Assembly (NCBI GenBank): GCA_021771675.1
Contig: JAETOP010000036.1
Location: 1-31,282 of the forward strand
Origin: Oscillospiraceae bacterium
GTDB lineage: Bacteria > Bacillota_A > Clostridia > Oscillospirales > Oscillospiraceae
DNA length: 31,282 bases
Direction: 5' to 3'
Positions 1-7,859 of this stretch are shown piece by piece (position 1 is the stretch's first letter; each line of letters begins with the position of its first letter). The notes beneath the pieces are model-generated. The model did not search any database. It was not told where the DNA came from and saw nothing but the letters and a program-made list of their open reading frames with translations. The position numbers and the translations under genes were made by a program.

Positions 1-124
1 GTGAATGGAGCCGGCAAATGGAAAATGATACGGATTTGCCTGACTTGGTGCCGCTTTTGGGGATTGTTCTGCGCGGGAGGCTAATAGCCTCCCCTACAGT
101 AGAATCCTTAAGTTGACGACATTG
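1..124 (+). repeat. Left copy of ~120-bp inverted repeat
   Basis: This segment is the reverse complement of 3869-3990. Bases 1-97 match without visible difference; about 98-110 differ by a few substitutions and a small indel; the end (TTAAGTTGACGACATTG) matches again. It contains the palindrome GGGAGGCTAATAGCCTCCC at 75-93. The window starts inside or at the edge of the repeat, so it may extend left. The two copies flank a block holding the DUF5685, J-domain and argS genes. No ORF of its own is credible, so it looks like a MITE-like or intergenic repeat element rather than an insertion sequence. Confidence 0.85.
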
Positions 125-208
125 GTGTAAAGGGGGGAGGGGGGATTGGGAAGCAGGCAGTTGCGGGACAGATATGTTGGACGAAATGGTACAGGCCAAA
201 ACATTGGC
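125..208 (+). repeat. Repeat segment shared with 28743-28828
   Basis: The segment starts GTGTAAAGGGGGG and ends TGGTACAGGCCAAAACATTGG. It aligns over its whole length with 28743-28828, with scattered substitutions. Both copies lie beside a copy of the GGGAGGCTAATAGCCTCCC palindrome, so this is probably a second module of the same repeat family. Nothing coding is seen between here and the start of the gene at 299. Confidence 0.6.
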
Positions 209-298
209 TCCACCATCATTTTTTTCAAATAATCCCCGTTTGTTTATCCCCTGTTCACAGGTGTGTGATAAAAAGAGAGAAAATTTGGAAAAACGGGG

Positions 299-1135
299 AT
301 GATTTTCTTGTTTGGATATGTCAACGCCAACTGGAAGGAGCTCACCCAGGCCCAGCAGGAGCGGTACAGCGCAATCTACTGCGGAATTTGCCGGAGCATC
401 CAGGCCCGGGCCTCCGGCATGGCCCGGATGACATTGAGATACGATATGGCTTTCCTGGCGCTGCTGCACATGAGCCTGTATGAGCCGGAGGAATCCACCG
501 GGAAAAATCGCTGCCTGCTTCGCCCCCTGCGGTCTAAGCCCTGGGTGGAGAACAAGTATGTGGACTATGCAGCGGATATGAATGTGGCGCTGGCCTACTA
601 CAAGGCTGTGGACGACGACCAGGACGAGGGCAAGGCCTCCGCCAGGCTGCTGCGGAAGAATCTGGAGCCTCACCTGGGTGACATCCGGGAGCATTGGCCC
701 CGGCAGTGTGAGGCCATGGCCCAGTGTATGGAGGAATTGGCCCGGCTGGAAAGGGAAAATTGCCCCAATCCGGACCTGCCCGCCTCCTGCTTTGGCCGCC
801 TGATGGGGTCGCTGATGGTGTACGGGGAGGATCAGTGGGCGGAGGAGCTTCGCCAGTTGGGCTTTTCCCTGGGCCGGTTCATCTATCTGGCGGATGCCAT
901 GCTGGACTATGACCGGGACAAGCGGAAAAAGCAATTCAATCCCTTCCTTGCTATGGGGCAGGAAAAACAGCCTCAAAAATGGGAACAATACCTGGTGCTG
1001 GCCATGGCCCGATGCACCGAAAGCTACGAAAAGCTCCCCCTGGTGCAGGACAAGCCGCTGCTGGACAATATTCTCTACAGCGGCGTGTGGGTGCAATACA
1101 GAGGGAAGATGAAGAAGGAGGAGCCCAATGGTTGA
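299..1135 (+). CDS. DUF5685 family protein
   Basis: A 278-aa protein of unknown function that I place in the DUF5685 family. The N-terminal layout supports this: an FGYVN start, then YCGICRSI with paired cysteines near residues 28-31, and an R-Y-D-M-x-F-L-A segment near residue 50. The family is common in Clostridia and often sits beside a J-domain gene, as here. It is rich in charged and helical segments, with no signal peptide and no clear membrane span, so it is probably cytoplasmic. Its stop overlaps the next start by 8 nt, implying translational coupling with the J-domain protein and a joint role, perhaps as client or partner of a DnaK-type chaperone (inference). The ribosome binding site before ATG 299 is weak, so the start is the least certain part. 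Confidence 0.75.
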   Translation: MIFLFGYVNANWKELTQAQQERYSAIYCGICRSIQARASGMARMTLRYDMAFLALLHMSLYEPEESTGKNRCLLRPLRSKPWVENKYVDYAADMNVALAYYKAVDDDQDEGKASARLLRKNLEPHLGDIREHWPRQCEAMAQCMEELARLERENCPNPDLPASCFGRLMGSLMVYGEDQWAEELRQLGFSLGRFIYLADAMLDYDRDKRKKQFNPFLAMGQEKQPQKWEQYLVLAMARCTESYEKLPLVQDKPLLDNILYSGVWVQYRGKMKKEEPNG

Positions 1136-1790
1136 CGATCCTTATAAGGTTCTGGGCCTGGATCACAATGCCAGCGACGAGGACGTAAAGCGGGCCTACC
1201 GTGCTTTGGCAAAGAAATACCATCCCGACCTGAATCCCGGCGACCAGGAGGCAGCCAGGAAAATGCAGCAGGTCAACGAGGCCTACGATCAGATCAAGAA
1301 CCCCGAGAAATACGCCCGCCAGGCGGGCTCTTACGGCCCCAATCCCTACGGCGGCAACCCTTATGGCGCTTATGGGTACGGCGGCTATGAGGAACGGGCT
1401 TATCAGTCCCGGAATCAGGGCGACCAATATCAGACCTCCGCCGAACAGTACATCCGCTACCGCCGGTGGTCCGAGGCCTTGAACGCCCTCCAGAACAGCC
1501 AGAACCGGAACGCCCGTTGGTATTACCTAAGCGCCCTGGCCAATGACGGACTGGGAAATCAGGTTACGGCCCTGGAGCATATGCGCCGGGCCGTGAGCAT
1601 GGAGCCGGACAATCAGGAGTACCTGTGGGCCCTGAGCCAGCTGGAAAACGGCGGCTCCGCCTATCGGAAGCAGGCCGGCAATTTTGGCGGCTTCTCCTTT
1701 GGCGGAAGCCCCTGCGGCGGGCTGTGCATGTGCTATCTGGCCCAGCTCCTTTGCTGCGGCGGCCGGATGCCTTTCTTCTTCTGCTGTTGA
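1128..1790 (+). CDS. J-domain (DnaJ-like) protein with Cys-rich C-terminal tail
   Basis: A 220-aa type III J-protein. Residues 1-65 form a J domain with the HPD motif (YHPDLNPGD) needed to stimulate DnaK ATPase. A Gly/Tyr/Asn-rich linker follows (about 65-90), then a TPR-like helical region (about 100-180, with alternating Trp/Tyr/Ala/Leu and an M-E-P-D-N turn). The last ~30 residues are unusual: seven cysteines, several as CC pairs, mixed with Gly, Leu and Phe, ending in FFFCC. The classical DnaJ zinc-finger and substrate-binding domains are absent, so this is not the housekeeping DnaJ. It overlaps the upstream DUF5685 gene by 8 nt and ends before a bidirectional terminator at 1972-2003. Confidence 0.85.
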   Translation: MVDDPYKVLGLDHNASDEDVKRAYRALAKKYHPDLNPGDQEAARKMQQVNEAYDQIKNPEKYARQAGSYGPNPYGGNPYGAYGYGGYEERAYQSRNQGDQYQTSAEQYIRYRRWSEALNALQNSQNRNARWYYLSALANDGLGNQVTALEHMRRAVSMEPDNQEYLWALSQLENGGSAYRKQAGNFGGFSFGGSPCGGLCMCYLAQLLCCGGRMPFFFCC

Positions 1791-1971
1791 GGATACGATG
1801 GATCAATTATCTTCGGCAGATGTTGGATTTGCAGGCAGCACATTTTCGGGAAACATTTTGCTTGGGCGGCTGCACCCCGCTCCCGTGGGGCAGCCGGTGC
1901 GGATGCACAGCGCCATAATCTTTTACAGCTTGTGGTGTGCAGTAAGGCGCATGGGATTTTTAACATGCTGC
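1791..1971. other. Intergenic stretch with secondary hairpin
   Basis: No credible gene lies between the J-domain gene and the terminator. A GC-rich hairpin is visible at about 1868-1893: GGCTG pairs with CAGCC, and CCCC pairs with GGGG. It has no clear T tract. It could be a weak extra terminator for the upstream pair. Confidence 0.4.
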
Positions 1972-2003
1972 AAAATGCCAGGAGCGTCTGCTCCTGGCAT
2001 TTT
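1972..2003. terminator. Bidirectional intrinsic terminator
   Basis: A perfect 14-bp stem, AAAATGCCAGGAGC with GCTCCTGGCATTTT, around a GTCT loop. T runs or A/T-rich flanks occur on both strands. It lies between the convergent J-domain gene and argS, whose stop is immediately downstream at 2005, and probably serves both. Confidence 0.85.
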
Positions 2004-2004
2004 C

Positions 2005-3753
2005 TCACATTTTTTCCGGGGCGGAGAAGCCCAGGATGTGGATGCACTGCTCCAAAATGTTCTTGGACAGGCCGATGAGGGAGATGTAGCCCGCTTTCAG
2101 AGTCTCGTCCGGCTCCGAGAGAATCCGGGTCTCGTGATAGAAGGCGTTGACGCAGCCTGCCAGCTCATAGATATAGGCACAGATCAGGTTGGGGGCGGAG
2201 GAGCGCAGGGCGGCTTCCAGCGTGGGGCCCAGCTTGGTGATGGAGAGCATCAGCTCCTTGGCATGGGGGTTGGCCGGGGGCTGGATGGGCAGATTTTCCC
2301 AGGCACCGTACCGGGACAGAATGCTCTTCACCCGGACGATGGTATAGAGAATATAGGGGCCGGTGTTGCCCTCGAAGGCGGCGAAGCGCTCCATGTCAAA
2401 ATTGTAATCCTTGGTGGGCTGGTTGCTCAGGTCGCCGTATTTCAGGGCGGCCAGGGCAATTTTTGCGGTGGTGGCCTCTACCTCATCGTCGGAGACGACC
2501 TTGTTTTCCACCACCTTGGAGCGGACAAAGTCCGTCATGTCGGCGATCAGCTGCTCTAAGCGGAGAACGCCGCCGTCTCTGGTCTTGAAGGGTTTGCCGT
2601 CCTTGCCATTCATGGTGCCGAAGCCCACGTGCTCTAGCTCCGTCCCGGGACCGACGATGCCTGCTTTTCGGGCGGCCCGGAACACCTGCTCAAAGTGGAG
2701 GTTCTGCCGCTTATCGGTGACGTAGAGCACCTTCTCCGGGCTCCAGTCCTGCATCCGCTGAACCAGAGTCGCCAGGTCTGTGGTGGCGTAGATGGAGGAG
2801 CCGTCGGACTTGACCAGGATGCAGGGGGGCATTTCCTTCTTGTCCCCCTCCTGAGCCACGGGAATGACCCAGGCTCCCTCGGACTGGACGGCAATGCCCC
2901 GCTTCTTCATATCCTCCACCATGGCGGGGATGTAGGGGTCGGCGTCGGATTCTCCCAGCCACTTCTCAAAATGCACATCCAGATTGTCGTAGTTTTTCTT
3001 CAGGTCCGCCACGGACACGTTCATAATGTGCCGCCACAGGGCACGGTAGCCCCGGCGGCCCTGCTGCAATTCCAGGGTGGCCTGGTGGGCCTTCCGGGAA
3101 AATTCCGGGTCCACCTTCTTGGCGGAGGCGGTGGGGTAGATTTCTTCCAAATCCGTGACGGTGAAGGGAGCCTCCTGGGGATATTCCCCAGTAAAGCTCT
3201 CGTCAAAATAGGGAAGCTCCGGCTGCCGCTCCTGGAGCTCGGCGATAATCAGGCCCATCTGCAAGCCCCAGTCCCCCAGGTGCACGTCGCCGATGGCATT
3301 GTAGCCCAGGAAATCATACAGCCGTTTCAGGGCCTCACCAATGATGGCCGGGCGCAGATGGCCGATGTGCAGGGGCTTTGCCACGTTGGCTCCGCCGTAG
3401 TCCACCACAATGGTCTTCCCGGCACCGATTTTCTCCACGCCGAAGTCCGCCGACCTGCGCATCTGCTCCAGGTAATCTGCCAGGAAGGCCCCGGAGAGCT
3501 TCAGATTGATAAAGCCCGGCATTACAGCCTCACACAGATCGTAGTCGTTCCCCCCCCGCTGCTCTGCCACTGCGTTTGCCACCTGGATGGGAGCGCAGTG
3601 GTACTGCTTGGCCGCGGCCAGAGCGCCGTTGCACTGGTACTCGCACAGGTCGGGCCGGTTGGAAACCGTTACCCGGCCAAAGCTGGGGTCGTAGCCGGCA
3701 GCCGCAAACGCCGCCTGCATCTTTTTTGTAATCATCTCCAGAATTTTTTCCAT
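2005..3753 (-). CDS. argS: Arginine--tRNA ligase
   Basis: A class I aminoacyl-tRNA synthetase of 582 aa that charges tRNA-Arg. The N-terminal Add-1 domain is followed by the HIGH signature (KPLHIGHLRPA) and the KMSK-like ArgS region (FKTRDGGVLRL). The C-terminal DALR anticodon-binding domain contains the N-x-x-G-P-Y-I-L-Y segment typical of ArgS. The minus-strand reading frame stays open 20 codons further upstream, but ATG 3753 is preceded by a good GGAGGT Shine-Dalgarno 6 nt away, so I chose it. The gene stands alone, between a bidirectional terminator downstream and a repeat-rich intergenic region upstream. Confidence 0.97.
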   Translation of the reverse strand: MEKILEMITKKMQAAFAAAGYDPSFGRVTVSNRPDLCEYQCNGALAAAKQYHCAPIQVANAVAEQRGGNDYDLCEAVMPGFINLKLSGAFLADYLEQMRRSADFGVEKIGAGKTIVVDYGGANVAKPLHIGHLRPAIIGEALKRLYDFLGYNAIGDVHLGDWGLQMGLIIAELQERQPELPYFDESFTGEYPQEAPFTVTDLEEIYPTASAKKVDPEFSRKAHQATLELQQGRRGYRALWRHIMNVSVADLKKNYDNLDVHFEKWLGESDADPYIPAMVEDMKKRGIAVQSEGAWVIPVAQEGDKKEMPPCILVKSDGSSIYATTDLATLVQRMQDWSPEKVLYVTDKRQNLHFEQVFRAARKAGIVGPGTELEHVGFGTMNGKDGKPFKTRDGGVLRLEQLIADMTDFVRSKVVENKVVSDDEVEATTAKIALAALKYGDLSNQPTKDYNFDMERFAAFEGNTGPYILYTIVRVKSILSRYGAWENLPIQPPANPHAKELMLSITKLGPTLEAALRSSAPNLICAYIYELAGCVNAFYHETRILSEPDETLKAGYISLIGLSKNILEQCIHILGFSAPEKM

Positions 3754-3868
3754 ATTTACCTCCGAAAAAGAGCTTGGAATTTTTAGTGGATTAGGCTCTG
3801 GCTTAGCGGTCATGCAAATTGTTTTTGGCGCACCAACAGGACGGAGAAAATTACCTTCCCCCGGGGGG

Positions 3869-3990
3869 CAATGTCGTCAACTTAAGACATCCCGTAGGGG
3901 AGGCTATTAGCCTCCCGCGCAGAACAATCCCCAAAAGCGGCACCAAGTCAGGCAAATCCGTATCATTTTCCATTTGCCGGCTCCATTCAC
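3869..3990 (-). repeat. Right copy of ~120-bp inverted repeat
   Basis: Reverse complement of 1-124, near-identical, with the palindrome at 3898-3916. Together with the palindromic fragment at 4018-4036 it fills most of the 325-bp gap between argS and the ABC-F gene (3754-4078), which contains no credible gene. Downstream bases 3991-4040 resemble, in reverse complement, 28648-28712, so the repeat family is longer than the inverted-repeat part alone. Confidence 0.85.
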
Positions 3991-4017
3991 CAGAACACTC
4001 AAAAACCGTTACCTGGC

Positions 4018-4036
4018 GGGAGGCTAATAGCCTCCC
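4018..4036. repeat. Palindromic repeat GGGAGGCTAATAGCCTCCC
   Basis: A perfect copy of the palindromic core also found at 75-93 and 3898-3916, and with one change at 28654-28672. Here it is followed on the + strand by a TTTTTT run at 4045-4050, but with an 8-nt gap, so terminator activity is doubtful. Confidence 0.75.
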
Positions 4037-4078
4037 CTACGGCGTTTTTTAATTCCTAACTATCTCGTATCCCATATC

Positions 4079-5686
4079 TTATATCTCAGCCTTCCGCTGG
4101 GCCATCCACTCCAGGTAATCGTCATAGGTGCCGTACTTGTCGATGATGGTGCCGTCGGGCTGGAAGGCGATCACCCGGTTACAGGTGGAGGTCAGCATTT
4201 CGTGGTCGTGGGAGGCCAGCAGCACCACCCCGGTGAAGGCCTCCAGGCCCTTGTTCACCGCCTGAATGGATTCCATATCCAGGTGGTTGGTGGGCTGATC
4301 CAGCAGCACCACATTGGCCCCGGAGAGCATCATTTTGGAGAGCATGCAGCGAACCTTCTCGCCGCCGGAGAGCACATTCACCGGCTTGAACACATCCTCA
4401 TTGCTGAACAGCATCCGCCCCAGGAAGCCCCGCAGGTACACATCGTCCTTCTTGGCAGAATACTGCCGGAGCCAGTCCACCAGCTCCATCTGATTGCCCT
4501 CGAAATACTCGCTGTTGTCCTTGGGCAGGTAGCTGCGGATGGTGGACACGCCCCATTTCACGCTGCCCTCGTCCGGCTCCAGCTCTCCCATGAGCACCTT
4601 GAAGAGGGCCGTCTGGGCCAGCTCGTTCTCACCCACGAAGGCGATTTTGTCCGTGCGGTTCACGGAGAAGTACACCTTGTCCAGCAGCTTCACCCCGTCC
4701 ACGGTGACGGAGACGTCCTTCACTGTCAGCACGTCCTTGCCCAGCTCCCGCTCGGCCTGGAAGCCCACGAAGGGATAGCGCCGGGTGGAGCAGGGCATTT
4801 CCTCCACGGTCAGCTTGTCCAGCAGCTTCCGCCGGGCAGTGGCCTGCTTGGCCTTGGACTTGTTGGCGGAGAAGCGCTGGATGAACAGCTGCAGCTCCTC
4901 AATCTTCTCCTGATTCTTCTTGTTCTTGTTGCGCAGCATGGCCTGAACCATCTGGCTGGACTCGTACCAGAAGTCGTAGTTGCCCACGTACATCTTGATC
5001 TTGCCGTAGTCAATGTCCACGGTGTGGGTGCACACCGTATTCAGGAAGTGCCGGTCGTGGCTCACCGCAATGACCATGCCGGGGAAATCCAGCAGGAAAT
5101 CCTCCAGCCAGTTGATGGCCTCGATGTCCAGGTTGTTGGTGGGCTCGTCCAGCATGACGATGTCCGGGTTTCCAAACAGCGCCTGGGCCAGCAGAATCTT
5201 CACCTTCAGCCGGGGGTCCACGCTGCCCATCACATCGTAGTGCAGCTCCGTACCGATGCCCAGACCCTGGAGCAGACGGGAGGCGTCGGACTCCGCTTCC
5301 CAGCCCCCCAGCTCGGCGAACTCCGCCTCCAGGTCGGCAGCCCGCAGACCGTCCTCATCGGAAAAGTCCGGCTTTTCATAGATGGCATCCTTTTCCTTCA
5401 TCACGTCGTAGAGATGCTGGTTGCCCATGATGACGGTGTCCATAACGGTGTACTCATCGTAGGCATTCTGGTTCTGCTTCAAAACGGATACCCGCTTGGT
5501 GGGGTCGATGGTGATGCTGCCGTTGGTGGAATCCAGCTCTCCGGTGAGGATTCGCAGGAAGGTGGACTTGCCCGCCCCGTTGGCGCCGATGATGCCGTAG
5601 CAGTTGCCGGGCAAAAACTGCAAATCCACATGCTGGAACAGCCACTGGCCGCCAAACTGCATCCCCAAATTACTGACTGTAATCAT
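4079..5686 (-). CDS. ABC-F family ATPase (YbiT/YkpA-like), second ATP site degenerate
   Basis: A 535-aa soluble protein with two ABC domains and no membrane segments, so an ABC-F translation factor acting at the ribosome rather than a transporter. NBD1 is intact: Walker A GANGAGKST, Walker B/catalytic Glu MLDEPTNNLD, SHDRH switch. NBD2 is not: the Walker A position reads GENELAQTAL (no GK[ST]) and the Walker B reads LLDQPTNHLD, with Gln in place of the catalytic Glu, although LSGGEKVR and SHDHE remain. Overall order and linker match E. coli YbiT and Firmicutes YkpA. The frame extends 6 codons upstream to a TTG, but AAGGAG lies inside that extension, 7 nt before ATG 5686, which fixes the start. 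It is divergent from htpG. Confidence 0.93.
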   Translation of the reverse strand: MITVSNLGMQFGGQWLFQHVDLQFLPGNCYGIIGANGAGKSTFLRILTGELDSTNGSITIDPTKRVSVLKQNQNAYDEYTVMDTVIMGNQHLYDVMKEKDAIYEKPDFSDEDGLRAADLEAEFAELGGWEAESDASRLLQGLGIGTELHYDVMGSVDPRLKVKILLAQALFGNPDIVMLDEPTNNLDIEAINWLEDFLLDFPGMVIAVSHDRHFLNTVCTHTVDIDYGKIKMYVGNYDFWYESSQMVQAMLRNKNKKNQEKIEELQLFIQRFSANKSKAKQATARRKLLDKLTVEEMPCSTRRYPFVGFQAERELGKDVLTVKDVSVTVDGVKLLDKVYFSVNRTDKIAFVGENELAQTALFKVLMGELEPDEGSVKWGVSTIRSYLPKDNSEYFEGNQMELVDWLRQYSAKKDDVYLRGFLGRMLFSNEDVFKPVNVLSGGEKVRCMLSKMMLSGANVVLLDQPTNHLDMESIQAVNKGLEAFTGVVLLASHDHEMLTSTCNRVIAFQPDGTIIDKYGTYDDYLEWMAQRKAEI

Positions 5687-5788
5687 GTTCGTCTCCTTAT
5701 TCAATCCATATTCGCTCTCTGGCGCATAACTTTACAGGATAATCCTACCACAAAATTGTGAATAAAGAAAGAACTTTTTTTCAGGTAC

Positions 5789-5816
5789 TTGCATTTTTTG
5801 AAAACTGCGGTATAAT
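5789..5816 (+). promoter_or_regulatory. htpG sigma-A promoter
   Basis: A -35 element TTGCAT (5789-5794), 16-nt spacer and -10 TATAAT (5811-5816). The predicted transcription start near 5823 falls inside the CIRCE element at 5818-5844, so a bound repressor would block initiation. Confidence 0.8.
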
Positions 5817-5817
5817 A

Positions 5818-5844
5818 TTGGCACTCAAAGCTATAGAGTGCTAA
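5818..5844. promoter_or_regulatory. CIRCE operator (HrcA binding site)
   Basis: TTGGCACTC - 9 nt - GAGTGCTAA matches the CIRCE consensus TTAGCACTC-N9-GAGTGCTAA with one mismatch in the left arm and exact spacing. It overlaps the start region of the htpG promoter. HrcA repression of htpG is inferred; in Bacillus subtilis htpG is class III and not CIRCE-controlled, whereas CIRCE usually marks groESL and dnaK operons. Confidence 0.92.
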
Positions 5845-5872
5845 ATAACAGAATGGAAAGGAAATATTGACT

Positions 5873-7762
5873 ATGGAAAAGATTCAGTTTAAGGCCGAGT
5901 CCCAGCGTCTGCTGGATTTGATGATTAACTCCATCTACACCCACCGGGAGATTTTCCTCCGGGAGATCATCTCCAACGCCTCCGACGCCATCGACAAGCT
6001 GGCCTATCAGGGCCTGACGGACAGCAGCCTGAACGTCAATAAGGACGATCTGAAAATCACCATCACCCGGGCCAAGGAAGCGCGCATCCTCACCGTTTCC
6101 GACAACGGCATCGGCATGACCCGGGAGGAAATGGAAGAGAACCTGGGCACCATCTGCAAGTCCGGCTCCCTGAGCTTCAAGCAGGCCATGGAGCACAGCG
6201 ACGATATTGACATCATCGGCCAGTTCGGCGTGGGCTTCTATTCCGCCTTCATGGTGGCCTCCTCCGTCACCGTGATTTCCAAAAAGGCCGGCCAGCAGCA
6301 GGCCTTCAAGTGGGTCTCCGACGGCGCCGACGGCTATACCATCGAAGAATGTGAGCGGGAATACTCCGGCACCGACGTGATCATGACCCTGAAGCCCGAC
6401 ACCGACGACGACAAGTACAGCGAATATCTGGATGAGTACGAAATCCGCAGCCTGGTGAAGAAATACTCCGACTACATCCGCTACCCCATCGTCATGGAGG
6501 TGGAGAAGTCCCGGAAGAAGGAGGATTCCCCCGAGGACAAGCCCGAGTACGAAACCTATACCGAGATGGAGACGCTGAACTCCATGGTGCCCATCTGGCA
6601 GCGCAGCAAGAAGGACGTCACCGACGAGGAGTACGAGAGCTTCTACCGGGAGAAATTCTTCGACTACAACAAGCCCCTGCGGATCATCTACACCAGCGCC
6701 GAGGGAAGCATCTGCTTCAAGGCCCTGCTGTATATCCCCGGCAAGGCGCCCTACGACTTCTACACCAAGGACTTCAAGCGGGGCTTGCAGCTGTATTCCT
6801 CCGGCGTGATGATTATGGAGAACTGCGAGGATTTGCTGCCCGAGCACTTCCGCTTTGTCCGGGGCATTGTGGACAGCCAGGATTTGAGCCTGAACATCAG
6901 CCGTGAGATGCTCCAGCACAACCGCCAGCTCACCGTCATCGCCCGGAACATCGAAAAGAAGATTCGCTCTGAGCTGAAGGCCATGCTGGAAAACGACCGG
7001 GAGAAGTATGAGGAATTCTATGCTGCCTTCGGCCTCCAGCTGAAATACGGCACGGTTTCCGAGTACGGCGCCCACAAGGACAGCTGCCAGGACCTGCTGC
7101 TGTACTACAGCCACAAGCAGGGCAAGCTGGTGAGCCTGAAGGAATATGTGGAGGCCATGCCCGAGGGCCAGGAGAAGATTTACTTCGCCCCCGGTGAGAA
7201 TCGGGAGCACCTGAGCAAGCTTCCCCAGGTGGAGCTGCTGAGCGACAAGGGCTATGACGTGCTGCTGTTCACCGAGGAGGTGGACGAGTTCGTGCCCCAG
7301 ACGCTGATGACCTATATGGAGAAGAAATTCTGCAACATCACCACCGAGGATTTGGGTCTGCAAAGCGACGAGGAAAAGAAGCAGGCCCAGGAGAAGGCAG
7401 AGGAGCTCAAGGGCTTCACCACCTTCGTCAAGGAGAGCCTGGGCGAGCAGGTGAAGGAGGTTCGCCTGTCCCAGAACCTGGGCAGCTACCCCGCCGCCAT
7501 GGTGCCCGAGGCCGGCATGAGTTTCGAAATGGAGAAATATATGAAGCGGGTGAACCCGGAGTTTGCCTACCCTGTGGGCCGGGTACTGGAGCTGAACCCG
7601 GAGCATGAGGCTGTGAAGACGTTGCAGCGGGTGATGACCGAGGACCCGGTGCTGGCCAAGGACTATGCCCAGCTGCTGTGCTGCCAGGCCCAGCTCATGG
7701 CCCAGCTGCCCCTGGACGATCCCTTCGCCTACTCCGAGCTGGTCTGCAAGCTGATGAAATAA
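5873..7762 (+). CDS. htpG: Hsp90 chaperone HtpG
   Basis: A 629-aa cytosolic, ATP-dependent Hsp90-family chaperone. The N-terminal GHKL ATPase domain (about 1-220) shows the family motifs: REIISNASDAIDK with the catalytic Glu and Asn, DNGIGM, and GQFGVGFYSAF as the lid/ATP-loop motif. The middle domain includes LNISREMLQ with the conserved Arg. A shorter C-terminal dimerisation domain follows, and overall length is normal for bacterial HtpG. ATG 5873 is chosen because AAAGGA precedes it at good spacing; a TTG two codons upstream is unlikely. The gene has its own CIRCE-controlled promoter and ends before a bidirectional terminator. It appears monocistronic. Confidence 0.98.
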   Translation: MEKIQFKAESQRLLDLMINSIYTHREIFLREIISNASDAIDKLAYQGLTDSSLNVNKDDLKITITRAKEARILTVSDNGIGMTREEMEENLGTICKSGSLSFKQAMEHSDDIDIIGQFGVGFYSAFMVASSVTVISKKAGQQQAFKWVSDGADGYTIEECEREYSGTDVIMTLKPDTDDDKYSEYLDEYEIRSLVKKYSDYIRYPIVMEVEKSRKKEDSPEDKPEYETYTEMETLNSMVPIWQRSKKDVTDEEYESFYREKFFDYNKPLRIIYTSAEGSICFKALLYIPGKAPYDFYTKDFKRGLQLYSSGVMIMENCEDLLPEHFRFVRGIVDSQDLSLNISREMLQHNRQLTVIARNIEKKIRSELKAMLENDREKYEEFYAAFGLQLKYGTVSEYGAHKDSCQDLLLYYSHKQGKLVSLKEYVEAMPEGQEKIYFAPGENREHLSKLPQVELLSDKGYDVLLFTEEVDEFVPQTLMTYMEKKFCNITTEDLGLQSDEEKKQAQEKAEELKGFTTFVKESLGEQVKEVRLSQNLGSYPAAMVPEAGMSFEMEKYMKRVNPEFAYPVGRVLELNPEHEAVKTLQRVMTEDPVLAKDYAQLLCCQAQLMAQLPLDDPFAYSELVCKLMK

Positions 7763-7827
7763 GGCAACCCCATCCACTACGTTTTCATGGGCGAAATTGT
7801 GGATGTATTTGGAATAATTTAACAGCG

Positions 7828-7856
7828 AACGGGCTCCCGCATGGCGGAAGCCCGTT
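7828..7856. terminator. Bidirectional terminator, htpG / GH127
   Basis: AACGGGCTCCCGC pairs with GCGGAAGCCCGTT around an ATG loop (13-bp stem with one mismatch). It lies between the convergent htpG and GH127 genes. The same stem sequence, in perfect form, is the terminator at 14076-14104. Confidence 0.85.
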
Positions 7857-7859
7857 TCC

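Noticed and set aside
2695..3786. 363-aa plus-strand open frame opposite argS
   Set aside because: Shadow of argS, no recognisable family or start signal.
1..4036. Insertion sequence or composite transposon formed by the flanking inverted repeats
   Set aside because: No transposase gene or target-site duplication seen, and the enclosed genes are housekeeping; described only as an inverted repeat.
4202..5761. 519-aa plus-strand open frame opposite the ABC-F gene
   Set aside because: Same codon-bias shadow; no ribosome binding site or domain.
5831..7777. 648-aa minus-strand open frame opposite htpG
   Set aside because: Shadow of a GC-rich gene; it is Leu/Gly/His-rich low-complexity sequence without a family, and htpG has full conserved motifs.
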